A DNA stretch of 64,000 nt from Scylla paramamosain (Eukaryota > Arthropoda > Malacostraca > Decapoda > Portunidae): NCBI RefSeq assembly GCF_035594125.1, contig NW_026973710.1, positions 423,501 to 487,500 on the forward strand, in the 5' to 3' direction. The notes beneath the pieces are model-generated. The model was not told the DNA's origin and did not search any database. It was given only the letters and a program-made list of their open reading frames with translations. A program made the translations under genes and the position numbers. Positions 12,850 to 24,885 of this stretch are shown here, piece by piece (the stretch's first letter is position 1; each line of letters opens with the position of its first letter).

Positions 12850-13255
12850 AAAGTTTCTGCTCTGTCACTGTCTCTTACATTTTGCAGTTTAAGAAGTTGC
12901 CATTTTCTACCACTATTTTCACGCTAACTCTTCCTCTGATCTTGCTAACTGCATGCCTGCCCTCCTCCCGTAGCCACGCTGCACACGACTTTCTTCCTCT
13001 CACTCCTATCTCGTCCACCTCCCTAATGTAAGAGTTAACCAGTAGTCTCAAATCTTCATCCCTTTTACTGATGAACTCTGTAACTCCCTGCCTACTTACG
13101 TATAGTATTTCTTCCTTCCTACGACTGGAACTCAAGAAGGGAGGTCTCAAGACATTTATTCTCAAATTCTGGATAATCCCTTTGGCTCTTTCCTTCAAGA
13201 TCTGGCCTTTTTTCCCTTTTTTTTTTTTTTGGTGGTCGTAGGCTGGAGCCTCTGA
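12850..13255 (+). mobile_element. Dispersed repeat family A, longest copy
   Basis: The complement strand reads 'gagaataaatgtcttgagacc', '..ggcagggagttacagag' and '..ctggttaactcttacattag', matching the copies at 17.3 and 32.4 kb. A 107-codon minus-strand frame at 12875-13198 lies wholly inside the repeat and is not supported as a gene: the other copies do not preserve it. Confidence 0.65.
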
Positions 13256-13379
13256 AACCAGTCATGATGGCAAAGAAAAGTTGCAAAATACGTGTCTAGG
13301 CTGATGGTGAGAGATACACGATCCCTCTCTGCATTTATCTGAGCAGGGAAGGACAGGCAGAGTCGCCGCGTGTCCGCCC

Positions 13380-13509
13380 GTTTGTCTGTCTGTCTGTTCG
13401 TGTGTCTATCTGTCTGTCTCTCAGTGGCATGGACTTACGCATACTAGAGTTGGTATGTTAATGAAAAAAGTTTTCTCGTTTATTCACGTGAACCGGCAGA
13501 TCACGAGGC

Positions 13510-13552
<43 letters not shown>

Positions 13553-13674
13553 GAGAGACAGACAGACAGATGGGCGGGGCTGTCCGGTGAGCCTCCCCAT
13601 TCCTTCCACACACACACACACACACACACGAGATAGATATTTGACTAAAAACGAGGAGATATTTGACTAAAAAC

Positions 13675-13750
<76 letters not shown>

Positions 13751-13792
13751 CTAAATGTATGAATTTCTCTCTCTCTCTCTCTCTCTCTCTCT
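13380..13792. repeat. (GTCT)n/(CAGA)n and (GA)n/(CT)n inverted pairs
   Basis: (GTCT)-type tract at 13380-13425 and (CAGA)n at 13508-13571 are reverse complements. (AC)n at 13609-13629, a 22-bp duplication 'gatatttgactaaaaacgag' near 13636 and 13658, then (GA)n at 13677-13746 and (CT)n at 13767-13792. Confidence 0.93.
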
Positions 13793-14519
13793 GGCCATGT
13801 ATTTTTTTTCTTTAATTTTCCCAAGTATTCCGAATGGTAACACAGGAAGACTCCAGAACAATGGTACCCCGTCACCCTATCCTCTACACCTCCCCCTCTG
13901 CCTCTCATTACCAAGAGATCACCAGCACGTGTTCCTCGCCTTTGGGAAGCTCTCATGACCCTTACAAGAAATCCCCACCTCGCCATTCCAGATTAGCAAG
14001 AGAAGCGCCGTGTGATGCTGCAAACTTTTTTTGCTTTTTATTTGATTTGACTTTTTTTTACATACATTTTACTCATTCACTTCACTTTTTACATAATGTT
14101 TCTTTATTTTCTCTTACTATGACTTAATTTATTGTTTCTTACTTCACATGTATTCCTTTCTTATTAATCAAGCTTATCAACAATTCACTTAAACACCATT
14201 CAATTTTAAAAATTACTTTCCTTTTCTTACACTTATTCACTGTTTTACTTTATTCCTATGCTATTAGACTGATAGTAGTAGTAGTGTTTTACTTTATTCC
14301 TGTGCTATTAGACTGGTAGTAGTAGTAGTAGTCAGTCAGTCAATCATTTATTCTTTCTCATAATATACAGTAAGCTGTACATCACAATGATGATGAGAGG
14401 AACATACATACGTACGTACTGAAGATGTGTGTTGAGTATGTGTGAGGAGTACTCAACTTACATAATAAATTAGTATAGCATATTATGCATATGGTTTTCG
14501 GTTATGATCCCGTTTCTTC

Positions 14520-14520
<1 letters not shown>
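13793..14520. other. Unique sequence with a 44-bp tandem duplication
   Basis: A segment beginning tgttttactttattcc is duplicated at 14241-14284 and 14285-14331 and carries a small (GTA)n. No gene recognised; frames of 67 and 97 codons run through a (CT)n edge. Confidence 0.6.
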
Positions 14521-14552
<32 letters not shown>

Positions 14553-15699
14553 ACACTGATTACATTAAATTTTGACGTCAAAGCCTGCGCAAGTAGGAGC
14601 TGTACCTACCTTGCATATTCTCTTTCTCATGACGGCGGTCAAGGAACACCACACACACGTCAGCGGAGGGAAAGGAGGAAAAGAATAAAGAGAAGGAAGA
14701 AGACGAAGATGACATGGCGGCGGTGGTGGTGGTTGTAGGGTAACGCACAGCTTGCTTCCCTCCACCACCTCAGCCACACTTCACAGCTCCACCACACCTT
14801 CCTCACACACACAGCAGCCCAGTGTGGTAGTGTTCAAGTCACCGTCAAAGTAGCCTAACTCACAGCGTCAAGAGATAGAAGTGTTCAGCGAGGAGCCACA
14901 AAACACGCCACAGCAGAGAAATGCGCGCGCAAACTGGAAATGAGTTTTGTGCTGTTGACTGTTCACATTTGTTGTCTTAGTTTAGCTAATAGAATAATAA
15001 GTACATTTTATTTATTTACAAGTGGAAGTAAAAGAACTGCTAAATACCCGGTATCTCAAGCCATACGCTCTTCACATGGAAGAAGCGGCAACACCGCGTG
15101 TTCCAACAATGTCGTGAGCTGATGTCTGGCCCACCTCAGCTCACAACTCTCCATTTCAGCACATTTCCTCCCAGGCTTGTTTCTTCTGCTGTATATTAAG
15201 AGCCTGTCGTTTGGATACGAAAATAGATAAACAAAAATAAGTAAAATGTACTTATTTTTCGAAAAATAAAATCACAGCTAGACTAGATTTTATTATGAAT
15301 CATTACTTGTTATAGTCTTCTAATAATAAATCAAATATCAAAACAATGCCAACTCCATTAATAGAAAAGAAAGAATAATGATGTTGAGCCGAAATGTTTT
15401 TTTTTTTTTTCCTCCTTTCCTTGGTACCTAGTCACTTTTCCTCGCCTTCATACTTTTCCCCTACCCTTCATCTTTCTTCCTTCTCCTACTGCTATACAAC
15501 ACGAGTCTAGAAACAGCTAGAAATCCTGAAATTTACGCTAAATATTGACGGGGAGAAACTGTTACCGTGGCAGAGACGGGGCGGGGTTGGGCTGGGCTCG
15601 GCGGGGCTCGGCAGGTTGGGCCCCAAAGGATACTGTGGTGTTTATGTGTCTGCCCTCTGTGTATGTGTGTGTGTATGCGCGCGTTTAACTGGATAGCTG

Positions 15700-15701
<2 letters not shown>
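14521..15701. other. Short (AC)n then unique sequence, no gene recognised
   Basis: (AC)n at 14521-14545. A perfect CRE-type palindrome TGACGTCA is at 14573-14580. G-rich 'cggggcggggttgggctggg' occurs near 15578-15600. Frames of 60-74 codons show no domain. Confidence 0.45.

Positions 15702-15752
<51 letters not shown>
15702..15752. repeat. (GT)n microsatellite, 51 bp
   Basis: GT tract ending in GCGCG, preceded by shorter interrupted GT runs from 15660. Confidence 0.97.
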
Positions 15753-15756
<4 letters not shown>

Positions 15757-17239
15757 AGGCAAAAAAACGGCAGTATTGGTTTGATGGTTGATTACTCTTA
15801 GGTTATAGTTGAACGTTACATTGACGTCACGAAAGAAAAAAGAAAGGAAAGAAATTGCAATGTAACGTTTTCTTCACTGAGGACGACACCTGCATCACAG
15901 CCACTGACGGTGACTCGCTGCACTCTTACAAGAAGTGAAGGAACGCAAGCCTAACGATGCCTAACGATGCTTAACGAAGGGCCTGCATCACCATCTCCTG
16001 ACTCTTCACACATTCACAAAAAAGTGGCCGCTTTGCCGCGCTGCCCAACGAGGAGTAGCTCTGCGTCACTACCCTACCGGCGGGGACACTTCCCAAAGCT
16101 GACTTAAAAAGCAAAGCCCTGGAAGCAAGGAAGGCGGTCAAGTTGAGCGCACGTAAGCCAGAGAACAGCCTCACCAAAGTCAGTGTGGCAAGACGCACGG
16201 CAGCAAGTAGCAGATAGTCATCAGCCCCGTCCTCGCCTTCACAACGCCCACAAAACCAGTCACCAGCGTCATCAGGTATTGATTGTCAGTCGTCTCGCCC
16301 TAAGAAAAGTATCCACTCCCGCCCCTCCGAGGACCATGAAAGCTGCCCACCGAGCTGTCTGCCCGGGGCCGTCTTAAAGAGAAGGATTCTATCTGCTGAA
16401 GGGAAGGTAACTGAAGGGAAGGACGAGTTCTTGCATAAAGACTGGCGCGTGTGTACCGGTGTGCAAGAACGGCAACAATAATAGCAGCAGCAGCAGGAGG
16501 AGCAGCAGGAGGAGGAAGAAGAGTCTTAGTAATTGACACTTGGAGACAATAATTCAGAAGGTGAAAATGGACTTAATACATAAACAATAAATCAGTTTGG
16601 CCTGACCTTGTTTTTAGCTTTCTTTTTTATTATTATTTCAGAGAGAGAGGGAGAGAGAGAGAGAGAGAAACGGTAAAAAGAAAAGAAATAGAAGCAAATG
16701 CATAATAAAATGACGACAAAGACGATAAAGAAAATATAAGTAAAAACAGAAGATGAACAACATGACAACGATAACGAACAAGAATCACTGTACTCTACCT
16801 CCTCCTCTTAGCACAAAAGACACCGCTGACCCATACACACACATGTTCAGTAACTAACCACGGCCACCCTCAACCAGATTCAGTCGCTCGAGCGTCACTC
16901 ACGTCCACTGCTGACTCGCTGGCTCGCTGACTCTCTGCCCCATTGCTTCGCTCCTCATCCTTCTCGAATACACGAGGTGAAAGGCTAGCCAGGTACTCAC
17001 ATCCTCGTTCTCTGCTCTCCACCAGGGGACAAAAAGGCCTCTTACTATCCATGGGTTGTGATATGAAAGTGAAATTATAAGTACTGGTAGGCTTACAGAT
17101 ATACGAGTACTACTAAGCACATTTGTAACGCTGGCACACTTTTGAGGCTTTTTGCAAATATATAATGTTGCTTTGGTCTCTTTTTCACCTCTTGTTCCTC
17201 TCTAAGATTTTGTTTTTCCATATTATATTTTTATGTTCT
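15753..17239. other. Unique sequence, no gene recognised
   Basis: TGACGTCA at 15822-15829. Moderately GC-rich 15890-16540 with frames of 64-79 codons on both strands, none recognisable. Short (GA)n at 16638-16669. Confidence 0.45.
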
Positions 17240-17455
17240 TATTTACTTTTTATTGATAAGAGGGTATAGGAAAAATAAATAAATAAAAAGGCCCACTGAA
17301 GGTTCTAGTCCACAAAAAGTGCAGTCAAGAGGGCTGTCCAAAATTTGAGGACTAGTGTCATGAAACATTTCCTCTCGAAACAGTTCAGGTGATAAGCAGG
17401 AGGTAATACAGAAGCAGGCAGAGAGTGGTGCTTGTCTCACTTGTCTAAATACCGG
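17240..17455 (-). mobile_element. Dispersed repeat family A copy
   Basis: Plus strand reads T/A-rich tail, 'agagggtatagg', (AAAT)n, 'aaggcccactga', '..ctagtcca', '..gtcatgaaac' and 'acagaagcaggcag', the family A order with the A-rich end on the left, hence minus orientation. Confidence 0.65.
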
Positions 17456-17958
17456 CACAAGGACTTTTTTGCTACATCTATTTCATATTTATCTATAATT
17501 TTTCATATTTCTTTTGAGACCAAAGTTACCTTAGAGTTATATGAAAGCGACGAAGGAACGTAAAAATAATTAATATTTTTATATTCTTTTCACCTTATTA
17601 TTTTATTTTTTTCTTTTTCTTTTGATAATTTCTATCTTTTATGGAATAGTTGATTGAGTGACTTCTTTTTAATTCTCTTATTATTTTTATTTCTGTATTT
17701 CATTTTTTATTTATTTTCTTCCCTTAAAACCGAAATTGCCCTTGTAATATTTTAAATGGGAAATAAAAGTTACCTTCAAACAAATCATTTTTTACCTCTT
17801 TCCCTTTTTTCCCTCCACTCCCTCGCTGCCGCCTGCCAAAATTAATATCCACAGGAAGGGCGTTGCGTGTCCTTGGAAACAGAAGCAATTAAGCCCTATG
17901 ATATTATGCACAATGTTATTATTTTCGCTAATAGTAATAATAGTAGTAGTAACTCTCT

Positions 17959-17961
<3 letters not shown>
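17456..17961. other. AT-rich unique sequence, no gene
   Basis: Long T-rich stretch with no frame of note. Confidence 0.5.
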
Positions 17962-18049
<88 letters not shown>

Positions 18050-18169
18050 AGGAGTCGCGGAGCGGATGTAAAAAATTCGGCCATGTTTTCCTCAACATAT
18101 TAATCATATTCTGGAATTTTAATATACGAGTATATACGAATTAAAAATACATCACTCGCTGCTGTGTTC

Positions 18170-18225
<56 letters not shown>
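17962..18225. repeat. (GT)n and (GA)n microsatellites
   Basis: (GT)n at 17962-18048 and (GA)n at 18173-18225. Confidence 0.97.
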
Positions 18226-18229
<4 letters not shown>

Positions 18230-18830
18230 GGGCGAGCGCAAAGGTACAAAATAAAGCTGGTATTGTTCGTGGGCATGGTAAAAACACTTGTTGGTCTTGT
18301 GATTAATTAAGCGTACGCGGTAGTAGGAGACAATGAGATGATGAATTTTGACCTGATTCTATTTGGTAATCCCGTGTGTGTGAAAGCCTCCCACACACAC
18401 GGGAGAGGCACACTCCATCATGAGCAGCAGCGAGGAGGCGGCGGCGGCGGCGGAGGAAGAAGGTCTGTAATTGAGGGCAATGACCCAGAACACCTAAGCT
18501 CATGCAATCTGATCTAGCTGAAATACCGGCTGTCCGTCTTTCATCTTTTCTTTTAGGTTAAGATGTTACTGGCCTTTTCTTTTTTCTGCCTCCGCAACCT
18601 ATTATATTAAAGTAGGGGTGTTTATTTTTTCACCTGAAATTCCTAGACAAGTCACTTCACTCCATTAACATTATCTGATAAGTATGTGAAACTTCTAAAG
18701 AATGTATTTCTCGTTTACTTCTTTTCACTTATCCAACTCCCTCATTCTTTATAGTGTCTCTTATTTCGGCATTAGTTATCCAGTTCACCCTCTTCACCGT
18801 TTAAAAATTCTACATACTGTTAAGTCTCTG
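18226..18830. other. Unique sequence, no gene recognised
   Basis: Contains a short inverted pair 'cccgtgtgtgtga' / 'cacacacacggg' near 18370-18402 around 'aagcctccc', and a small (GGC)n near 18433-18452. Confidence 0.45.
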
Positions 18831-19008
18831 AAATCTGCAAAGAATTTCTCTCCTCTCTTTCTCCACTTCTTTTCTCTCATCTCTATCCACTGTTCTCTTC
18901 TCGTGTTAGATTTATTGCAAAATCTGCAAAGAATTTCTCTCCTCTCTTTCTCCACTTCTTTTCTCTCATCTCTATCCACTGTTCTCTTCTCGTGTTAGAT
19001 TTATTGCA
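18831..19008 (+). repeat. Perfect 89-bp tandem duplication
   Basis: 18831-18919 and 18920-19008 appear identical, each beginning AAATCTGCAAAGAATTTCTC. The pyrimidine-rich unit gives a 98-codon frame by duplication only. Confidence 0.92.
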
Positions 19009-21044
19009 GTCACTTCATTTCGCTAAATTTTTCTAAATGTCTGGAATCCCCAAGGATTTTCTCTCCCTCTCCACTTCTTCCCACTTGCAGGCTCATAAGC
19101 TCTAATGCTTATCTATCTCTCCTCGTGTGTTTTTGTTCTTATCCTTAAAATAATGCGCCTCCTTTACCTTCTTAACCTTCCAGCGGCGGATCGTTCATAA
19201 TAATACCTAACTACATTCTTTCCCACTAACTTTCCCAGCCAAGACTGATTTTACTCTTCAAATCTGACTCAAATATTTTCTTCTCCCTTGCGGTTTAGTT
19301 TGGTCTCACAAAATTCATCCAGAAACATTACATACATTATTTTTTTTCAGAACCATTTTTATTCTGATTACAAACACTCATGCTCAGACAAAGAAAGATT
19401 ATCTTTCTGTTCAACTTTTTTCTTTGATGTCAGAATATTTCTACGTTAAGCTTCTCTAGCACTTTTCCCTATGTTAAAATTTTTATTGCACTAACGACAC
19501 TGGCTGGAACCTTCCGCTCATGCTAAAACGAAACAAACGTAAGTAAAATCTTCCCCTTCCCACTCTTATTTTTATACATCACAGACAACGCAGCATTTAC
19601 GTCCTGTTCACACAACAACTTCCCTCCTCACGAGTCTCTTTATCCTAATTAGTCAGCACATTAAAGGACTTAAGATAGATGAATAACACTAAAAACAGTA
19701 AGCACGGAGCGGTATGTTACTCAACTATTCACCATGACTGCACATTTAACTGAATACAAGTTTACTGTCCCTCCGCCACTGTTCTGTCTTGTTGCTTATG
19801 ACAAAACACAATGTAATATAGGAATACTTGGTTTTGTTCCCGCTTGTCTAAGCTGCAGGTAAGGTTATGAGTACTGTAACACCCACTCAGGGGCGTCAGA
19901 CAAGGGTATTTCTTCTTGGTATATTATTACGCCTCGTTATTGACACTCGTTCATTCTTGTGTGTGTTTACTTGTCCCATATGGTGAACGTGAGGGTGAAC
20001 GACAGGGTGAACGTGAGGGTGAACGTGAGGGTGAACGGTCCAACTGGAAAAGGACCCTTAATTAATCTCTATGCAATACAAAATTAACATAAGTAACATC
20101 ACAAAGTCCACATGAAGGCATTGGAACAACACATTAATGAAATCACTATGAACACGTGTCAAAAAAAGAAAAAAAATAACAAATACATGATAAATAAACT
20201 ACTAGATGATAAATAAACTACTAGCTAACAAGCTATGGTGACTATCCTTACGGTGTAAAGACCCTTCTGGGTCACAAATCTCACATGAATGTTTGATTAC
20301 CTAACTATGACAATTTACGTTGAAATATCACAAAAACACAACATATATGTAACAGTTCTAGGTGTAAGGTAAAGTAAATACAACAGGAGAGAATAACAAG
20401 CAACAAATTACTACACATTCCTAATATATTCTTAAACCTATCACAAATGTAATAGAGGAACACTCACCAGTCTCTGGCGCTCACATGGAATAAATCCACA
20501 GATTTAAATCCAACAAGGTGTGTGCGGCTGCTATACCATAGATAGACTACCGGCTTGACCTCCCTCCCTGAGCTACCTTCCCTCGGTTTACCGCTCGAGG
20601 GATTCATACACGAATGAAACACTCATTAACATTCATTATTCCCAGGTAGTTATCATATGAAACGACCAAATACTATGAAACAAACAAATATGAAACGAGC
20701 AATATACAGAAATAATTTGTATAGTGACCACCATCAAACACCATGTGTTACAAGTACACCATTGCTCTGTCTAGTCCCTTATCACGAAACACGAGGAACA
20801 CTCTCTCATTTCCCGTCTGTCCCCAGTGCAGGTAAGGTTATCAGTATATATGTAATAGCAAAACTGTGTATTGGTGGGCAGGTTCGCACAATCAGTATTT
20901 AATAATGCTGTAGGAATAATAGATGCTTGCCACTCTGGTATTCTGCCCCTCCACCTTACTTTCCACACGTCCAAAGTAGCGATGGTGGTGGCAGCAATAA
21001 TAAAAGCAAAGTTTTCAGTATGTAATTCTCTTCCTCTTTTTATT

Positions 21045-21047
<3 letters not shown>
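19009..21047. other. Two kilobases of unique sequence, no gene recognised
   Basis: The longest microsatellite-free stretch of the left half. A 12-bp minisatellite 'ggtgaacgtgag' occupies 19980-20037, and a 22-bp duplication 'gataaataaactactag' lies near 20190-20225. The phrase 'gcaggtaaggttat.agta' occurs at about 19855 and 20829 in related context, so a further dispersed repeat may be present. Confidence 0.5.

Positions 21048-21122
<75 letters not shown>
21048..21122. repeat. (TC)n microsatellite, 75 bp
   Basis: Pure CT dinucleotide. Confidence 0.98.
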
Positions 21123-21123
<1 letters not shown>

Positions 21124-21269
21124 GGATCCTGGAAAGCAGAGCAACACATTTACACAAGTCAGCATGAACATCCTTATCTGAAGAGTAATTAATTACGGTG
21201 ACAGAATTATCTGGCGCAGCTCGAGGTGCAGTGCCGTGCCAATGCTTCTTGCGGCAAATGTCTGCAACA

Positions 21270-21345
21270 TAGGCCTATTCTGAATCACTTCCTCGCCGCA
21301 CCACCACTACTTTCAAGAGGCTCTAGCTGAAGTGATTTTTTTCAA
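21270..21345 (+). mobile_element. Dispersed repeat family C, 5' part
   Basis: 'cgccgcaccaccactactttcaagaggctctagctgaa' corresponds to 'accgcacctccactacattcaaaaggctctagttgaa' in the 51-kb copy. Confidence 0.55.
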
Positions 21346-21630
21346 GAAATATACTTGGACCTACGTTTGTATGTACATACACGAACTGCCGCTGTTGACT
21401 TCTTGCAGCGTCTTTTATATTCTTACGTTCTTGTTATGGTCGTAAGTTGTCCGCTGGCACCGAGTGAAAGTGAGCGGGAGCCAACCGTCTTGTACAAGCA
21501 GACAGGCGCTGAGAACCTGGCGCGTGGGAAGCTGTCATTGCACTAATGCCCGCACAGTGTCAGCAGTTTCCGGTTTTGTCTGTTTTTTCTCCACTTAATA
21601 CATGTCGAGCTTATTACCGGAAAACCGCAA

Positions 21631-21690
21631 TTTGGCGCGACTTAAGTGAACATTAGAGAGCATTTCCATAAAGTCCCTCCGGTAAGTATT
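21631..21690 (+). promoter_or_regulatory. E2F-like motif followed by consensus splice donor
   Basis: TTTGGCGCG at 21631-21639 matches the E2F consensus TTTSGCGC; 40 bp downstream G|GTAAGTAT at 21681-21689 is a textbook 5' splice site. Together they could mark a non-coding first exon on the plus strand, but no partner exon was found. Confidence 0.2.
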
Positions 21691-22144
21691 CGTAATGGTG
21701 AATAATGCTGCTGTTTACTTGTTCAGCGTCGGACCTCAGCCGCCTCTTCCCGCCGCGTCCTGCAGCCCGTAACGAGGCAACTTCTGCCCCGCGTCCTAAC
21801 TTTTGGTACAAGACTCACAGCTTTATGTCTGGACACACTTAGCGAAGAGAAGGAAAGAAGGAAGAATCTCAGCATTCATATTTATTTCAATGTAAACTTG
21901 CTTCCTCATGCGTGCCCATTGTAGTCACCCACACTTCTTATGTATCTGCCTAAACTATGCACACTAAATTATACACTACGCCTGTACGAAACGAATTAAT
22001 TTGGCAGCTGCACTTAACTCTGGCGGGGGATTCCTGAAATGCTGACGATGATGACTAGTGTGTATTTTTGACCTTTAAATATGGTTCGTAAATATAAGCG
22101 TAGCAGCTTCGTCCTCTTGTTTGTCAGTGAATCAGTGAGTGAAG

Positions 22145-22147
<3 letters not shown>
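21691..22147. other. Unique sequence, no gene recognised
   Basis: C/G-rich at 21720-21800, AT-rich after; no repeat or domain seen. Confidence 0.5.
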
Positions 22148-22203
<56 letters not shown>

Positions 22204-22269
22204 ACTGGTAATATCTGAATCAATTGGCTTCGGTAAAGACGATTACACAACACACAGCAACCATTAGTT

Positions 22270-22304
<35 letters not shown>

Positions 22305-22444
22305 GTAGGTCCGAAGGAAGTAAAGAAAAAGAAAGGAACTGAAGGAAGTGTGTTGAGTGCAAGAGGGACTCAAAAGGAAGAGGAAATTAAAGAAAACGAG
22401 AGGCAGGAAAGGGATATCACGAGAGAGAGAGAGAGAGAGAGAGA
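22148..22444. repeat. (CT)n and (GA)n microsatellites
   Basis: (TC)n at 22148-22200, (GA)n at 22272-22299 and 22421-22444. A 92-codon frame spanning the GA tracts is not supported. Confidence 0.95.
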
Positions 22445-22960
22445 CTGTAGTAGACTATGGACAGTTGGTGGCGGTGTAGCAGGTGATGTCACACGCTGCT
22501 GACGTCACCACTATATCAGACATCTCCTTCGACACGGCCCCAGATATTCAGTAATGATTCAATGGTACAAGAAGACGCCGCCGTGACAAGATCGCGGCGT
22601 GTTGGCTGATGAGAGATAGCCTCGTCTTGTGTAGCCTGTTGCCTTAGCAGTGAAGAGCGACATGTAGGGACGTGTTCCTTTATACACGGACGCAGTTTCA
22701 ACGATGTACACCCACCTGCATCATCACCACCAACACCAACATTACTGCTACCACTATTACCTCCGCTGTTACAAACTCTCACACCCCAAACCTCACCAAT
22801 TTTCACGCCATCATACAATTGACAAGGCATCTCATTTCAAAATACCTCACAAACACGACACAGAAGAACAAAAATTAAAGAAGAAAGTAAACATGTCAAA
22901 TAAACCTATAGTGAAACAGAAGAGTAGAGTGTTGGAGTAGGAGGGAAATGCTAGAAAAGA
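22445..22960. other. Unique sequence with CRE palindrome
   Basis: TGACGTCA at 22500-22507, eight bases after TGATGTCAC. Imperfect CAC/CAT triplets at 22710-22760. No gene recognised. Confidence 0.4.
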
Positions 22961-23170
22961 ACATCAGATAATTGGAGCACGCAAGGAGGGAATGCAGGGA
23001 CGGAAATAAATGAAGGACAGTGTTGGATTATGTGAGAGAAAAGGGTCGAGAAGAGAATGAGATGATTTGAACATGACAGGAGAAATGGAAGGACAGGAAT
23101 AAAATTTAATGAAGGACAGTGCTGGATTGTGTGAGAGAAAGGAATAGAGAGGAAAAAGAGAGGATTAGAC
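22961..23170. repeat. Two-unit ~99-bp tandem repeat
   Basis: 'tgaaggacagtg.tggatt.tg' recurs at 23011 and 23110 in matching context. It explains the repeated peptide in a 147-codon minus frame at 22951-23394. Confidence 0.7.
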
Positions 23171-23515
23171 TTTGCTAGCATTGCTGGGAGAGGAATAAAC
23201 ATCGTATTTTTTGCCTCACATTCGATGATCAAGTTGTGTTTCAAGTTACCAAATATACTGAGATGTGGGAAGATGACGTGTGTTATCACTGACTTTGGGT
23301 GTGAGCTTATTTCGAATATAAATAAGCAAATAGGTAAGAAATAATAACAACATGAATAATGAAGTGTTTCATTTAGTATTGTTAGCGCCATCACTATGAC
23401 ACGAGGTGCTTGTTAATATTAATTATATTACAGCATGTGACACCAACACCAGTAATCACAGCACATTACAGCTCAGTGTGTTTAGGTGCACTGAGTTGGT
23501 GTCGGTGCTAGACTC

Positions 23516-23548
<33 letters not shown>

Positions 23549-24121
23549 TCAAAATGGAATACGTGAAAGAAATATTAATTAGAAAACCCCAGATAATTTT
23601 CACAATAACATATGTAAAGCAGCTGAATATATGAAAATACGTATCCAGTATGTTGACAATTTATTGCATGAAGCTGTCATTCCTGTCGTGCTTGTGTTGC
23701 AATCACCTCCTTCCTGTAGTAATGGAAAGTAAAGCGGGGGGAACACTCTGGAAGGCTGTCGTCCTTGTCCTACACTATTGCTATTAAGTCTTTATCCCGA
23801 GCCGAGGCGAGGGGGAGGCGAGGTTGCGAGGTGGCGCGGAGGAGCCGTATTCCCGCTGAGTGTCATCTCTTTATATTTATCTCAAAGATGCCTCCCTCCC
23901 TACGCCCCTCGCCTTTGCCCATCGCGCGCTCCCCCTACCAACCCAAATTACCATGAAAAGGTCTCGCCATAAGCTGTCTGTGGCTTACAAAAATCTTATG
24001 CTGGGCGAGCGAGGAGGCGTCACCACGAGGAATGCTTGGGAATAATGCAGCTACGCTTTTATGTAAACCTCTCTCTCTCTCTCTCTCTCTGGTGAGGAGG
24101 CAGAATATGGTGTCACCCAGG
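23171..24121. other. Unique sequence, short (AC)n and (CT)n
   Basis: (AC)n at 23517-23546 and (CT)n at 24071-24090. GC-rich 23795-23945. The inverted pair GACACCAAC / GTTGGTGTC at about 23440 and 23495 could form a small hairpin. No gene. Confidence 0.45.
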
Positions 24122-24364
24122 CTTCGTCTTAGCTACAGGTCGGTGTGGGAGATTGCGGGACTGCCACACGTGCAGCACTTCTCTTCCTGCCCCCTTTGAG
24201 GTGCCCCTGATAACAACACTTAGGAGCACCACTCTCTCCACTGCCCTGAGCTGGACAGTCTGCTACCCCATGGAGTCCCAATCACTGATGTGTGCCGCCA
24301 CCTCTTGATGGGTGATAACCTCGACGACATCCTCGCACGCTTCTCTAAATTTGGTGGATGCTGA
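24122..24364 (+). pseudogene. LINE ORF2 C-terminus, decayed
   Basis: In one frame 80 residues read LRLSYRSVWEIAGLPHVQHF, a CPL*GAPDNNT*EHHSLHC zinc-knuckle-like block, PELDSLLPHGVP and a DNLDDILARFSKFGGC end with TGA at 24362-24364. The Y-R-x-x-W-E-I-A-G-x-P start, C..C-H-C spacing with H-x-L-x-C-P, and the L-D-x-I-L-x-x-F ending are typical of the C-terminal tail of Jockey/CR1-type retrotransposon polyproteins. Two in-frame stops are visible, one replacing the expected second Cys. A (CT)n at 24071-24090 lies just upstream. An antisense 74-codon frame at 24220-24444 is its shadow. Confidence 0.72.
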
Positions 24365-24508
24365 CGTCCGTTTCCCAGTCCTTTACTTTGCTTTAGTGTT
24401 TGTAACTTCTTTTGAATTATATATTGTATACGTCTTTCAAACAATTATGCACTTGTTATGTGCTGGTTCCCTGCATATGGTCAGGACTGACGCCTTTATG
24501 CGTAATAA

Positions 24509-24514
<6 letters not shown>

Positions 24515-24562
<48 letters not shown>
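24515..24562. repeat. (CT)n microsatellite, 48 bp
   Basis: Immediately adjoins the family C copy on its right. Confidence 0.97.
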
Positions 24563-24565
<3 letters not shown>

Positions 24566-24665
24566 AGTTTTCTTGTTAATAATGTGGAAATCTTGTTAGT
24601 GTGTCACTAGCACCATAAAAACACCCTCAAAAATGAGTGTAACTTTAACTACGTAGAGCCTTTTG
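24563..24665 (-). mobile_element. Dispersed repeat family C copy
   Basis: 'cttgttaataatgtggaaatcttgtta' and 'aaaaacaccctcaaaaatgag' match the complement of the 51-kb copy. Confidence 0.6.
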
Positions 24666-24885
24666 ATTGGTGGAGGTGGTGCGGCGCAGAAGTGTTTCAG
24701 TAGGATGATTAGATGTGCCGAGTCGCCGCTGCCTCAAGAAAATGAACATCTAACAAATAATTCGTACGCTATTCATTGTTTGGACACTCGTGATACATGA
24801 TGACTTAGAAGTAGATAAGAGTATGTATTCTCTGTTCTCTTTTATAGTGTTGGGAGGTCACCATTTGCGTTGAATTGATATCTAC
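24666..24885. other. Unique sequence, nothing recognised
   Basis: No frame or repeat was identified. Confidence 0.5.

Noticed and set aside
12875..13198. 107-codon minus frame with ordinary composition
   Set aside because: Lies inside dispersed repeat family A; the other copies do not keep the frame.
22951..23394. 147-codon minus frame with internal repeat
   Set aside because: The peptide repeat follows a two-unit 99-bp tandem duplication in non-coding DNA.
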